A DNA stretch of 64,000 nucleotides from Saccharopolyspora aridisoli (GCF_004348445.1 NZ_SMKV01000030.1:1-64000), one strand, 5' to 3'; counted from the first letter of the stretch, positions 44,441-53,604 are shown. Numbers and translations are program-made. The notes: generated from the sequence alone by a model not told the origin.

Positions 44441-45585
44441 GGTGCCACCTCGCCCAGCTCGACGCGACGGCCCTCGCGGGAGGACGTCAGCCCTGCCTCG
44501 GCCAACCTCACCCCGCGCGCGCCCGCGAGGAAGTCGTAGGGGTGGTCGCCGTCGTCGCACAGGTGCCGCAGGAACTGCTCCCACTGCGCCTTGAAGCCGT
44601 TGTCGAATTCCTGGTTGTCGGGCACCGGCGACCACTGCTGCCGGAACGGCGTGGCCTCCACCAGGTCCGGGTTCCACACCGGTTTGGGCGTGTGCACCCG
44701 GTGCTGCGCGACGCACCGGTGCAGTCCCGCGACCGCGCTGCCGAGCGTGCCGTCGACGTGGAACTCCACCAGCTCGTCGCGGTGCACCCGCGTGGTCCAC
44801 GACGAGTTGATCTGCGCGACCACCCCGCCCGCGAGCTCGAAGATCCCGTACGCGGCGTCATCGGCGGTCGCCGCGTAGGGCTCGCCGCGCTCGTCCAGGC
44901 GCTGGGGGACGTGCGTGACGACCTTCGCCGTCACCGCCTCCACCCGGCCGAAGAGGTTCTCCAGCACGTAGTTCCAGTGCGGGAACATGTCGGTGGCGAT
45001 GCCGCCGCCGTCCTCCGCGCGGTAGTTCCAGCTCGGCCGCTGCGCGGGCTGGAAGTCGCCCTCGAAAACCCAGTAGCCGAACTCGCCGCGCACCGACAGC
45101 ACCCGGCCGAAGAACCCGGATTCGACCAGCCGGCGCAGCTTGAGAAGTCCCGGGAGGTACAGCTTGTCGTGCACGACGCCGGTTCTCACACCGGATTCCC
45201 GCGCCAGCCGGGCCAGCCGCAGCGCGCCTTCGACGTCGTCGGCGACCGGCTTCTCGGTGTAGACGTGCTTCCCGGCCGCCAGCGCGCGGGTGATCGCGCG
45301 CTCGCGGACCGAGGTCAGCTGGGAGTCGAAGTACACCTCGTCCGGTCCGGCCAGCGCGGCGTCGAGATCGGTGCTCCAGCGGTCGATGTCGTGGTTCTTG
45401 GCGATCTTCTGGAGCTTGTCCTCGTTGCGTCCCACGAGGAGCGGGTCCGGTACCACCCGGCTGCCGTCGGAGAGCTCGACCCCGCCTTGCTCCCGGATGG
45501 CCAGGACCGACCGGACCAGGTGCTGCCGGTATCCCATGCGCCCGGTGACGCCGTTCATGATGATGCCCAGCCTTCGCTCGGCCAT
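44437..45585 (-). CDS. Gfo/Idh/MocA-family oxidoreductase
   Basis: 382-aa protein: LGIIMNGVTGRMGYRQHLVRS, catalytic VYTEKPVADDVEGALRLA, and GGGIATDMFPHWNYVLENLFG. The N-terminus GIIMNGVTGRMG is typical of the subgroup found with DUF993. It is the first gene of the operon and a LacI operator sits 18 bases upstream (45603-45617). It likely oxidises a sugar hydroxyl to a keto group. Confidence 0.88.
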   Translation of the reverse strand: MAERRLGIIMNGVTGRMGYRQHLVRSVLAIREQGGVELSDGSRVVPDPLLVGRNEDKLQKIAKNHDIDRWSTDLDAALAGPDEVYFDSQLTSVRERAITRALAAGKHVYTEKPVADDVEGALRLARLARESGVRTGVVHDKLYLPGLLKLRRLVESGFFGRVLSVRGEFGYWVFEGDFQPAQRPSWNYRAEDGGGIATDMFPHWNYVLENLFGRVEAVTAKVVTHVPQRLDERGEPYAATADDAAYGIFELAGGVVAQINSSWTTRVHRDELVEFHVDGTLGSAVAGLHRCVAQHRVHTPKPVWNPDLVEATPFRQQWSPVPDNQEFDNGFKAQWEQFLRHLCDDGDHPYDFLAGARGVRLAEAGLTSSREGRRVELGEVAP

Positions 45586-45602
45586 GCCGAACCCCCTCTG
45601 TG

Positions 45603-45617
45603 TGGAAAGCGCTTACC
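45603..45617. promoter_or_regulatory. LacI-type operator (TGGAAAGCGCTTACC)
   Basis: Contains the palindrome AAGCGCTT. It is the reverse complement of the box at 48132-48146 over 15 bases. It precedes the Gfo/Idh-DUF993 operon. Confidence 0.75.
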
Positions 45618-45657
45618 GAAACCGTAGGCGGAAGCGGGAGCGGGATGCAAGTGGGCG

Positions 45658-46665
45658 TCAGCGCCGCGGAGTGCTCTCGCGGACGATGACCTCGCCGCGG
45701 ACCTTGCGGCGCCTCGGTTTCGCGGTGGGGGAGGCGAGCACGAGGTCCAGCGCCTCGCGCCCCATGTCGGTCAGCGGCAGGCGAACCGTGGTCAGCGCCG
45801 GGGTGACGTCGCGCAGGGTGGAGATGTCGTCGAAACCCGCCACCGCCAGGTCCCGCGGCACGTCCACGCCGCGTTCGCGGCAGGCGGCCATCGCGCCCAT
45901 GGCCATCAGGTCGTTGATCGCGAACACGCAGTCGACCTCGGCGCCGGAGTCCAGCAGCCGGTGCATCGCGCGGAAACCGCCGTCGCGGCAGAACTCGTCG
46001 GCCACGACCACCGGCTCGCCCGAGGGCCAGCCCGAGGTGAACCCGTCCCGCCGATCGCGGGAGACCAGCAGGTGCTCCGGGCCGGTCAGGATCGCCGGCC
46101 TGCGGTAGCCGAGCGCGGCGATCTCGGCGGCCAGGGCCTGCGCGCCTCGGCGGTTCTCCACCACGACGGTGTCGACGGGCAGCTTCGGTTCGCTGACGGC
46201 CACCACGCGACCCCCTGACGCCACGAACGGATCGAGCTGACCGGCGAGTTCCCGCAGGTGGGCGCGATCGTCGGTGCGGCTTCCTGCGAGCACGATCGCG
46301 CGCCCGCGCTGGCGGCGCAGCGCCCCGAGGAGTTCGAGCTCCCGCTCGGGGCGGCCGGCCGTGCTGCACAGCATCACCAGCAGGCCCTGCTCCTCGGCGG
46401 CGTTGGCCAGACCCGCGGCGATCGTGGAGAAGTAGGGGTCGGAGATGTCGTTGACCAGCAGTCCCAGCAGATCGGTGGAACCCCGCGCCATGGACTGCGC
46501 CTGGGCGTTCGGCGAGTAGCCCAGCCGGGTGGCGGCCCGCAGCACGCGATCGTGCAGCTCGGCGCGGACCACCCGATCGCTGCCGTTGAGGGCGCGCGAG
46601 GCCGTCGCGAGGGAGACGCCAGCCTCCTTGGCGACGTCGGTGAGGGTCGCTGCTCGTGCCGCCAC
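45658..46665 (-). CDS. LacI-family transcriptional regulator
   Basis: 335-aa repressor: HTH TLTDVAKEAGVSLATASRALNGSDRVV, then the binding domain (LLVNDISDPYFSTIAAGLANAAEEQ, VFAINDLMAMGAMAACRERG, AGFDDISTLRDVTPALTTVR). GTG start with AAGGAGC upstream. Near-identical operators lie before the adjacent Gfo/Idh operon, the MHS transporter and the Gfo/Idh gene at 48251. A weaker dyad at 46682-46698 precedes this gene itself. It is the likely repressor of the cluster. Confidence 0.93.
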   Translation of the reverse strand: MAARAATLTDVAKEAGVSLATASRALNGSDRVVRAELHDRVLRAATRLGYSPNAQAQSMARGSTDLLGLLVNDISDPYFSTIAAGLANAAEEQGLLVMLCSTAGRPERELELLGALRRQRGRAIVLAGSRTDDRAHLRELAGQLDPFVASGGRVVAVSEPKLPVDTVVVENRRGAQALAAEIAALGYRRPAILTGPEHLLVSRDRRDGFTSGWPSGEPVVVADEFCRDGGFRAMHRLLDSGAEVDCVFAINDLMAMGAMAACRERGVDVPRDLAVAGFDDISTLRDVTPALTTVRLPLTDMGREALDLVLASPTAKPRRRKVRGEVIVRESTPRR

Positions 46666-46715
46666 GGCGCTCCTTCTTCCTGGGGAGTGCGTTTCCCCAG
46701 GATACCGTCAGCCGA

Positions 46716-48095
46716 TCAGCGCGCCTCGGAGCGCAGCCGGTCGAACTCCTCGCGCGGCACCGGCACCGCGTCCTTCTCGCCCAGCGACTCCAGCGGCACC
46801 CGGTGGGTCTCCCGCGCCGACCACGCGGCGAACGCTGCGATGACGTTGATGCCCAGGCACAGCCCGCCGACGACCAGCGGGACGTTCGCCGACCCCGGGG
46901 GTGCGGCGAGGGTGAAGATGCTGGGCAGGAACGCCGTGATGGTCAGGCCGACGTTCTGCGCGATGGCGAAGCCGGTGACGCGGGTGCGCGCCGGGAACAG
47001 CTCCTGGTAGTACGCGGCGAAGGTGGCGTTGCAGATCTGGTAGAAGATCCCCCAGGTCAGGATCGCCAGCACGATGGTCAGCGCCACGTCACCGCGACTG
47101 ACCGACCACAGGTAGGCGAAGGACAACGCGCCCGAACCGAGCGCGCCGACGATCATCAGCGGTCGGCGGCCGATTCGGTCCGACAGGCTCGCGAACCACG
47201 GGATGAACGGCAGCGCGACGAGGTTCGCCACCACCGGGATCCACAAGTAGACGGACTTGCTCATCTCGATGCCGTAGCCGGACTGCGTCGCGTAGGCCGC
47301 GCCGAACACCGACACCACCACGCCGATCACGTTGACCAGCGTCATGCAGATCGCCCGCAGCACGTCGGTTCCGCTCTCGCGCATGACCTGGACGAACGGC
47401 GCTCGCACGGGAGCGTTCTCGGCCTTGGTGAAGACCTCGGTCTCCTCGACCCGGCGGCGGATCACGTAACCGGCGAAGACCACCACCGCGCTGAGCAGGA
47501 ACGGGATTCGCCAACCCCAGGAGTCGAAGGCCTGGTCCGACAGCACCGCCGACAGCGGGAGGAACACCGCCGCGGCGATGATCTGCCCCGCCTGCGTTCC
47601 GTGCAGGCTGAAGCTGGTGTAGTAGCCGCGCCTGCCGAACGGCGCGTGCTCGGCGATCATCGCGCTCGCGCCGCTGAGCTCACCCGCGACGGCGAAGCCC
47701 TGCACGAACCGCAGCAGCACCAGCAGGACCGGCGCCCACAGCCCGACCTGGTGGTAGGTAGGCAGCAGTGCGACGGCGAAGGTCGACACGCCCATCAGCA
47801 GCATCGCCAGGACCAGCACGTTCTTCCGCCCGTGCCGGTCGCCGTAGTGCCCGAAGAGGACCGCGCCGATGGGGCGCGCGACGTAGCCGACGGCGTAGGT
47901 GCCCAGCGAGGAGACCAGTGCCACGGTGGAGTTCCCGCCTGGGAAGAAGATGCTGGGGAAGATCAGCGCGGCGGCCTGGGCGTAGACGAACCAGTCGTAG
48001 TACTCCAGCGCGCTGCCGATCCATCCGCTGGCGGCGGCCCGGCGCGATCTGCTCCGGGAGTCGCTCGTGCGCTGTGCGCTCATGCGTGTTGCCAC
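46716..48095 (-). CDS. MHS-family (MFS) transporter
   Basis: 459-aa, 12-helix symporter: SGWIGSALEYYDWFVYAQAAALIF, VGYVARPIGAVLFGHYGDRHGRKNVLV and FASLSDRIGRRPLMIVGALGSG. MHS members import organic acids or sugars' breakdown products. A LacI operator lies at 48132-48146, 37 bases before the GTG start. It probably brings in the substrate of the DUF993 and Gfo/Idh genes. Confidence 0.88.
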   Translation of the reverse strand: MATRMSAQRTSDSRSRSRRAAASGWIGSALEYYDWFVYAQAAALIFPSIFFPGGNSTVALVSSLGTYAVGYVARPIGAVLFGHYGDRHGRKNVLVLAMLLMGVSTFAVALLPTYHQVGLWAPVLLVLLRFVQGFAVAGELSGASAMIAEHAPFGRRGYYTSFSLHGTQAGQIIAAAVFLPLSAVLSDQAFDSWGWRIPFLLSAVVVFAGYVIRRRVEETEVFTKAENAPVRAPFVQVMRESGTDVLRAICMTLVNVIGVVVSVFGAAYATQSGYGIEMSKSVYLWIPVVANLVALPFIPWFASLSDRIGRRPLMIVGALGSGALSFAYLWSVSRGDVALTIVLAILTWGIFYQICNATFAAYYQELFPARTRVTGFAIAQNVGLTITAFLPSIFTLAAPPGSANVPLVVGGLCLGINVIAAFAAWSARETHRVPLESLGEKDAVPVPREEFDRLRSEAR

Positions 48096-48131
48096 TTGTG
48101 CCCCCTCGGCACTCCGTTGTCCCGATCAGCT

Positions 48132-48146
48132 GGTAAGCGCTTTCCA
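48132..48146. promoter_or_regulatory. LacI-type operator upstream of transporter
   Basis: GGTAAGCGCTTTCCA, matching the reverse complement of 45603-45617 at all 15 positions. Confidence 0.75.
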
Positions 48147-48192
48147 TCGAACAGCCCCCGCCGGGTCGGTGTCAACCATTCGGCGCGCTGTT

Positions 48193-48206
48193 GGAATACG
48201 CTTTCC
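48193..48206. promoter_or_regulatory. LacI-type operator upstream of Gfo/Idh gene
   Basis: GGAATACGCTTTCC, a variant of the same box, 44 bases before the ATG at 48251. With the 48132 site it lies between the divergent transporter and dehydrogenase genes. Confidence 0.65.
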
Positions 48207-48250
48207 CGGATGGTTACCATGCGCGGGAGCCGAGGACTTGCGAGGAAACG

Positions 48251-49342
48251 ATGAGCGCTGCGACGACCGTCGTGCTGGCCGGCGTGCACGGGCACGGCCG
48301 GTGGCACCTGCGCAACATCGGGAGGATGCCCGACGTCGAGTTGGTCGGCATCTGCGATCCCCGGCCGCCGGAGACCGACCTCGGTGTCCCGAGCGAGCCG
48401 GAACTGCCCGCGCTGCTGGAGAAGGCCCGGCCGGACGTGACCATCGTGTGCACCCCGATCCACACCCATTCCGAGCTGGCGCTGACCGCGGCGAGGGCGG
48501 GTTCGCACGTGCTGCTGGAGAAGCCGCCGACACCGACGCTCGCGGAGTTCGACGGGCTCGCGGCGTCGCTGGCGACCACGGGCCGCGCGTGCCAGATCGG
48601 TTTCCAGAGCCTCGGTTCGCACTCGTTGTCCTACGCGCGGGAGTTATTGGCGGAAGGGGCGATCGGCGAGCTGCTGGGGATCGGAGCGGCGGGTGCGTGG
48701 CAGCGCGATGCCGACTACTACGGCCGTGCCCGCTGGGCCGGGCGCCGCACGCTGGACGGGGTGGCGGTGGTGGACGGCGCGCTGACCAACCCCTTCGCGC
48801 ACGCGATCGCCAACGCGCTGGCCATCGACGGGGCCTCGGCGGAGGAGGTGCCGCGCGAGCTGTCGGTGGAGCTGTACCGGGCGAATCCGATCGAGGCCGA
48901 CGACACCTCCTGCCTCCGACTGGTGACAGCGCGCGGCACGCCGATCACGGTGGCGGTGACGCTGTGCGCGGATCAGGTGGTCGAGCCGTACCTGGTGGTC
49001 CACGGCGCGAAGGGCCGGATCGTCCTGGAGTACCGGGAGAACCGGGTCCGGTTGGAGACGCGGGACGGGGTGGAGGTCACCGAGCACGCGGCGACCGACC
49101 TGCTGGCGAACCTCATCGCCCACACCCGTCTTGGCGAACCGCTGCTGGCTCCTCCCGGGGCGGCCAAACCGTTCATGCGGGTGCTCGAAGCGGTGCGGCT
49201 GGCGCCCGAGCCGCGCGAGGTCCCGTGCTCCTACGACCCGGCTCAGCGCCTGCGTGTGATCCCGGGCGTGTCGGAAGCCGTTGTGCGATCAGCTGAGTCG
49301 CTGACGATGTTGTCCGAAGTGGATGTGCGGTGGCTGAGGTGA
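48251..49342 (+). CDS. Gfo/Idh/MocA-family oxidoreductase
   Basis: 363-aa dehydrogenase: VVLAGVHGHGRWHLRNIGRM, catalytic VLLEKPPTPTLAEFDGL. AGGAAAC precedes ATG 48251. A PmoA-like gene begins inside its last codons, so the two form an operon, which is divergent from the transporter. It belongs to the LacI-box set and probably oxidises a sugar ring. Confidence 0.88.
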   Translation: MSAATTVVLAGVHGHGRWHLRNIGRMPDVELVGICDPRPPETDLGVPSEPELPALLEKARPDVTIVCTPIHTHSELALTAARAGSHVLLEKPPTPTLAEFDGLAASLATTGRACQIGFQSLGSHSLSYARELLAEGAIGELLGIGAAGAWQRDADYYGRARWAGRRTLDGVAVVDGALTNPFAHAIANALAIDGASAEEVPRELSVELYRANPIEADDTSCLRLVTARGTPITVAVTLCADQVVEPYLVVHGAKGRIVLEYRENRVRLETRDGVEVTEHAATDLLANLIAHTRLGEPLLAPPGAAKPFMRVLEAVRLAPEPREVPCSYDPAQRLRVIPGVSEAVVRSAESLTMLSEVDVRWLR

Positions 49343-50127
49343 TCCGGATCGGCGATGTCGTCGTCGCCGAGCGCCGCTCCGGTGCGGAGCTGCCCGCTCG
49401 GCTGGGGCCTCGTCCGCACCTGCACCCGATCCGCACCCTCGCCGGGCGGGTCGTCACGGACACCTGCCCCGACGACCACCCGTGGCACCTCGGGCTCTCG
49501 GTGGCGCTGCAGGACGTCGAGGGCTGGAACTTCTGGGGCGGCCCCACCTACGTCCGCGACGCGGGCTACGTCGACCGCGCCGACCGCGGCCGCATCGAGA
49601 GCACTGCGCTGACCTGGTCTGACGCGGGTTTCGACGAGTCGTTGCGCTGGTGCACGCCTGCCGGGACGTTGCTCCGGGAATCCCGGCGGGTGCGTGCCCA
49701 CCCGGCGGTCCGCGGTTGGCAGCTCGATGTGACCACGACCCTGACCAACGCCACCACCCGTCCCGCAGCGCTGGGCAGCCCGGCGACCAACGGCCGCACC
49801 GGAGCCGGCTACGGCGGCCTGTTCTGGCGGCTTCCTCCGGCTGTAGCGTCCCGGGTGTTCACCGAGGAGGGGGAGGGCGAGCAAGCCGTGCACGGATCGG
49901 CAGCACCGTGGCTGGCCTGGGCGGACCGCGATTTCACCCTCGTGTTCGCGGGTGAGGCCGACCCGTGGTTCGCGCGGGTCGACGACTACCCGGGAGTCGG
50001 TCTCCAACTCGCCGCGGTAGACCCGATCCGGCTGGACCCCGGCGCCGCGCTGACCCGGAACCTGCGAGTGCTCATCGTCGACGGCGTCCTCAGCCCGTCT
50101 GAAGCGGGGTCATGGGCGACCGCCTGA
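49330..50127 (+). CDS. DUF6807 (PmoA-like) protein
   Basis: 265-aa protein: RPHLHPIRTLAGRVVTD and DDHPWHLGLSVALQDVEGWNFWGGPTY match the DUF6807 family, whose members sit in sugar-degradation clusters. Several conserved His and Asp suggest a metal or sugar site. The GTG at 49330 overlaps the dehydrogenase stop. Activity is not known. Confidence 0.8.
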   Translation: MAEVIRIGDVVVAERRSGAELPARLGPRPHLHPIRTLAGRVVTDTCPDDHPWHLGLSVALQDVEGWNFWGGPTYVRDAGYVDRADRGRIESTALTWSDAGFDESLRWCTPAGTLLRESRRVRAHPAVRGWQLDVTTTLTNATTRPAALGSPATNGRTGAGYGGLFWRLPPAVASRVFTEEGEGEQAVHGSAAPWLAWADRDFTLVFAGEADPWFARVDDYPGVGLQLAAVDPIRLDPGAALTRNLRVLIVDGVLSPSEAGSWATA

Positions 50128-50134
50128 GTGCTGC

Positions 50135-50842
50135 TCACTGCCAGACGATGACGCTCTTGCGGACTGGGGTGGCGTCGTCTTCCGAGGCGAAGAGGTCGGG
50201 CTTGCGGTTGCGGAGGTGCTCGATGTCGGCGAAGACCGCGCGGAGGTGGGTGCGCATGGTGGCGCGGGCGCGGTTCAAGTCGTGGGCTCGGATGGCGTCG
50301 AGGATGTCGACGTGCTGGTCGGCGTAGACCTGAGGCGGGCTCGATTCGAGACCGAGGCGTCGAGCGCGGTCGAGGTGGCCCTTGGCCGAGACGACCGTGG
50401 GCCAGGAGCGTTCGTGGCCGGACAGGCGCAGCAGTCCGCGGTGGAACTCCTCGTCGAGGGCGAAGAACTCCTCGACGTCGATCTCGGATGAGCGCTGGCG
50501 GGCGAGGTTGTCGTCCAGTTCGGCCAGCAGCTCGGCGTCGAGGTCGGCCGGCATGTCCTCCAGCGCCGTGAGCTCGACGGCCTCGCGCAGGAACTGAGCG
50601 TCGGCAACCCGCTGCGGGTCCACGCGGGAGACGAACGAGCCGATCTGCGGGAACACCTGCACCAAGCCCTCTTCGGCGAGCAGGATCAGCCCTTCGCGCA
50701 CCGGCGTGCGGCTCACTCCCAGGTCCGCGGCCAGGTCTTTCTCCGACAGGGCCTCGCCGGGTTCGAGCTCCAGGGTCAGCACCTTGCGCCGCAGCGTCTC
50801 GTAGATGACTCGGCGGTTGGAGCGCTTCCTGTGTTCGGGCAC
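50135..50842 (-). CDS. GntR-family regulator, FadR/FCD subgroup
   Basis: 235-aa regulator. Winged HTH: RRVIYETLRRKVLTLELEPGEALSEKDLAADLGVSRTPVREGLILLAEEGLVQV; the FCD domain (DEEFHRGLLRLSGHE, QVYADQHVDILDAIRAHD) has the metal-binding His pattern. It is divergent from the MHS transporter and dehydrogenase; palindromes at 50871-50900 are its likely operators. Confidence 0.92.
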   Translation of the reverse strand: MPEHRKRSNRRVIYETLRRKVLTLELEPGEALSEKDLAADLGVSRTPVREGLILLAEEGLVQVFPQIGSFVSRVDPQRVADAQFLREAVELTALEDMPADLDAELLAELDDNLARQRSSEIDVEEFFALDEEFHRGLLRLSGHERSWPTVVSAKGHLDRARRLGLESSPPQVYADQHVDILDAIRAHDLNRARATMRTHLRAVFADIEHLRNRKPDLFASEDDATPVRKSVIVWQ

Positions 50843-50870
50843 GGGGTCAGATTAGACGAGGGTTGACCCG

Positions 50871-50900
50871 ACTGATCGGTCAGTGCTTGTATACCAGCAC
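50871..50900. promoter_or_regulatory. GntR-type palindromes in the GntR/transporter gap
   Basis: GTGCT-T-GTATAC-C-AGCAC at 50883-50900 is an 18-base palindrome with one mismatched pair, centred on GTATAC as FCD-type regulators often prefer. ACTGA-TCGG-TCAGT at 50871-50884 overlaps it. Confidence 0.65.
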
Positions 50901-50939
50901 TGCCACATCAGTCGGCGGCGTGGAGCAAAGGAGCGCACG

Positions 50940-52271
50940 ATGACGGACAGCACCCAGACGGCGGGTGCCGTGAGAAGATCTACTCGCGAGCTGAGCAAGG
51001 CCGCCGTGTCGGGTTGGCTGGGTACCGCGATGGAGTTCATGGACTTCCAGCTGTACTCGCTGGCGGCGGCCATCGTGTTCAACAAGATCTTTTTCCCCGA
51101 CGTCAGCCCCGCGATCGGGCTGATCGCGGCGATGGCCACCTACGGTGTCGGCTACGTCGCGCGGCTCGTCGGAGCCTTCTACTTCGGGCGGATGGGCGAC
51201 CGGATCGGTCGCAAGAAGGTCCTGTTCCTGACCATCACGATCATGGGCGCTTCCACCACGCTCATCGGCGTCCTGCCGCCGTACCAGACGATCGGCATCG
51301 CGGCGCCGATCCTGCTGGTCGTTTTGCGGCTGGTCCAGGGCTTCGGCGCGGGTGCCGAGATCGCCGGGGCGACGGTGATGCTCGTCGAGTACGCGCCGGT
51401 CAAGCGACGCGGCCTGATCTCCTCGCTGGTGTCGCTGGGAACCAACTCGGGCACCCTGGCCGCTTCAGGCCTGTGGGCGTTGCTGCTGCTGGTGCTCTCG
51501 GAGGAGCAGGTCATCGCCTGGGGTTGGCGGGTGCCGTTCCTGCTGAGCTTCGTGCTGCTGCTGTTCGGCGTGTGGATGCGGTCGAACCTCAAGGAGAGCC
51601 CGGTCTTCGAGGAGCGCGAGGACGTCGAGCCGAAGTCCGAGGGTGCCATCGAGTCCGGTCTCAAGCAGCGCAAGGGCAGGGCGTTCCTGCTCTCGCTCGG
51701 GCTGCGCTTCGGCCAGGCGGGCAACTCCGGTCTCGTGCAGACCTTCCTCGTCGGGTACATCGCCTCCTCGCTGGCGGTGAGCCGATCGGTTCCGACCAAC
51801 GCCATCGTCTACGGCTCGCTGCTGGGGTTCGCCACGATCCCGCTGGTGGGACTGCTCGGTGACCGCTTCGGCCGACGCCCCGTCTACATGGCGTTGAGCC
51901 TGGTGACCGCGATCATCGCGGTGCCGATGATGGCGACCATCGCCAGCGGGAACACGGTCATGCTGACGATCGCGATGGTCCTCGGCCTCAACATCGGCGT
52001 GCTCGGCCTGTTCGCGGTGGAGAGCGTCACGATGGCCGAGCTGTTCGGGTCGCGCACCCGGTTCACGCAGCTGGCCGTGGCCAAGGAGATCGGCGGCACG
52101 CTGGCCACCGCGATCGGGCCGGTCATGGCGGCGAGCCTGACCGCGTGGACGCAGCACTGGTGGCCGATCGCCGCGATGCTCATCGTCTACTCGCTGATCA
52201 CCCTCGTCTCCGCCTGGGTGTCGCCCGAGACGCGTGGCCGCGACCTCGTTCGGCTGGAGGACGCGCTGTGA
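50940..52271 (+). CDS. MHS-family (MFS) transporter
   Basis: 443-aa, 12-helix symporter: SGWLGTAMEFMDFQLYSLAAAIVFN, GRMGDRIGRKKVLF and GDRFGRRPVYMALS. AAAGGAG precedes ATG 50940. The dehydrogenase starts within its stop codon. It probably imports the sugar acid or polyol that the dehydrogenase oxidises, under GntR control. Confidence 0.9.
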   Translation: MTDSTQTAGAVRRSTRELSKAAVSGWLGTAMEFMDFQLYSLAAAIVFNKIFFPDVSPAIGLIAAMATYGVGYVARLVGAFYFGRMGDRIGRKKVLFLTITIMGASTTLIGVLPPYQTIGIAAPILLVVLRLVQGFGAGAEIAGATVMLVEYAPVKRRGLISSLVSLGTNSGTLAASGLWALLLLVLSEEQVIAWGWRVPFLLSFVLLLFGVWMRSNLKESPVFEEREDVEPKSEGAIESGLKQRKGRAFLLSLGLRFGQAGNSGLVQTFLVGYIASSLAVSRSVPTNAIVYGSLLGFATIPLVGLLGDRFGRRPVYMALSLVTAIIAVPMMATIASGNTVMLTIAMVLGLNIGVLGLFAVESVTMAELFGSRTRFTQLAVAKEIGGTLATAIGPVMAASLTAWTQHWWPIAAMLIVYSLITLVSAWVSPETRGRDLVRLEDAL

Positions 52272-53284
52272 AAGCCGTTGTGGTCCATGGGAACCGCGAT
52301 GTCCGCGTCGACGAGGTACCGGACCCGGTGCCCGGTGGGGGCGAGGTGCTGCTGGCGCTGGAGTGGGGTGGGATCTGCGGATCCGACATCTCCTACTGGC
52401 GCCACGGAGGCACCGGAACGGCCGTCCTGCGCCACCCGATGATCCTCGGCCACGAGGTCGCCGGACGGGTGGCGGGCCTCGGGCCTGGTGTTTCGGGTGT
52501 GGAGGTCGGTCAGCCGGTGACCGTGCACCCGGCCGAGCTGGTCGGGGAGCACGCGTACCCGGAGGGGCGCAGCAACCTGCACCCGCACGTCCGCTACTTC
52601 GGGTCGGCGGCGTTCGACCCGCACACCGACGGCGGTTTCAGCCAGTACCGGACTGTTCCGGTGGGGCAGCTGCGCCCGTTGCCGGACGGGGTGTCCACGC
52701 AGCAGGGCGCGCTCGCCGAGCCGCTCGGCGTCGCGCTGCACGCGGTGAACCGGGCGGGACCCCTGCGCGGCAGCACGGTTCTGGTCAACGGTGCCGGGCC
52801 GATCGGTGCGCTCGTGGTCGCCGCCGCGAAGTACCAGGGCGCGTCCGCGGTGATCGCCGCAGACCTGTCCGCAACCTCGTTGGAGATTGCCAAGCGCATG
52901 GGAGCGGGCGAAACCCGCGATCTGTCAACGCAATCGCTGCCGGAGGACGTCGACGTCTCCTTCGAAGCCTCCGGCGCGCCCGCCGCCATCGGCCCCGTGC
53001 TGCGCGCGACCGCGCGCGGCGGAACCGTGGTCCAGGTCGGCAACCTCCCCGGTGAGCCAGCCTTGGCGGCGCTCGGCGACCTGGTGACCCGCGAGATCAC
53101 CTGGACCGGCTCCTACCGCTTCGCGGACGAGATCACCGACGCCCTCGCAGCCCTGGCCGAGGGCCTGGACATCACCCCGCTCATCACCCACACCTACCCC
53201 CTGGAACGAGCCGCCGAAGCCCTCGAAACAGCAGCCGACCGCACCACCGGCAGCAGCAAAGTCCTCCTGGACCTGACCGAGTAA
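52268..53284 (+). CDS. zinc-dependent alcohol dehydrogenase, L-idonate 5-dehydrogenase-like
   Basis: 338-aa MDR-family enzyme. Zinc site region GGICGSDISYWRHGG and GHEVAGRVAGLGPGV; NAD-binding VLVNGAGPIGALVVAAAKYQGA. The GSDISYWRHG pattern is typical of L-idonate 5-dehydrogenase and sorbitol-type enzymes. The structural zinc cysteines are absent. GTG 52268 overlaps the transporter stop. It likely oxidises a hexonate or polyol at C5. Confidence 0.85.
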   Translation: MKAVVVHGNRDVRVDEVPDPVPGGGEVLLALEWGGICGSDISYWRHGGTGTAVLRHPMILGHEVAGRVAGLGPGVSGVEVGQPVTVHPAELVGEHAYPEGRSNLHPHVRYFGSAAFDPHTDGGFSQYRTVPVGQLRPLPDGVSTQQGALAEPLGVALHAVNRAGPLRGSTVLVNGAGPIGALVVAAAKYQGASAVIAADLSATSLEIAKRMGAGETRDLSTQSLPEDVDVSFEASGAPAAIGPVLRATARGGTVVQVGNLPGEPALAALGDLVTREITWTGSYRFADEITDALAALAEGLDITPLITHTYPLERAAEALETAADRTTGSSKVLLDLTE

Positions 53285-53489
53285 CCACCCCGGACCGCCT
53301 TGCAAACCCGATTACCGGGGTCTGCAACGGGAACGGTGTCCGGCGTGTTCGGTCAAACCGCCAGCTCCACCCGCCTCGGCGAGCCGACCGAACGGCGGGG
53401 TCGCGCCGCAGAGCCGGAGCCGCTGCCGGAGTGCCCGCCCCGCTGACGAACCGGACCCGTTCGGAGCGCGGTTCCCGCATCGCCTCCGA

Positions 53490-53543
53490 GGCCGTCGAGC
53501 AACGCTGGTGATCGTCGACGACCACCAGCGTTGCTCGACGGCC
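53490..53543. repeat. 54-bp near-perfect palindrome
   Basis: Left arm from 53490 reads GCCGTCGAGCAACGCTGGTG (53491-53510) and the right arm CACCAGCGTTGCTCGACGGC (53523-53542). The middle TCGTCGACGA is itself palindromic. Only one base pair (53511/53522) fails in 27. It lies in the 320-base gap between a dehydrogenase and a LysR gene that converge, so it could be a bidirectional terminator, though it is far larger than usual. The rest of 53285-53604 has no gene. Confidence 0.75.
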
Positions 53544-53604
53544 AAGGCCCATTCGCAGAGGAGTACGCGGCCGAGGGCGCTCCGGGTAGGTGACGCGGTG
53601 CTGC

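Noticed and set aside
46682-46698. GGGGA-N7-TCCCC dyad as a full LacI operator
   Set aside because: Its spacing differs by one base from the other boxes; noted only as a weak self-regulation candidate.
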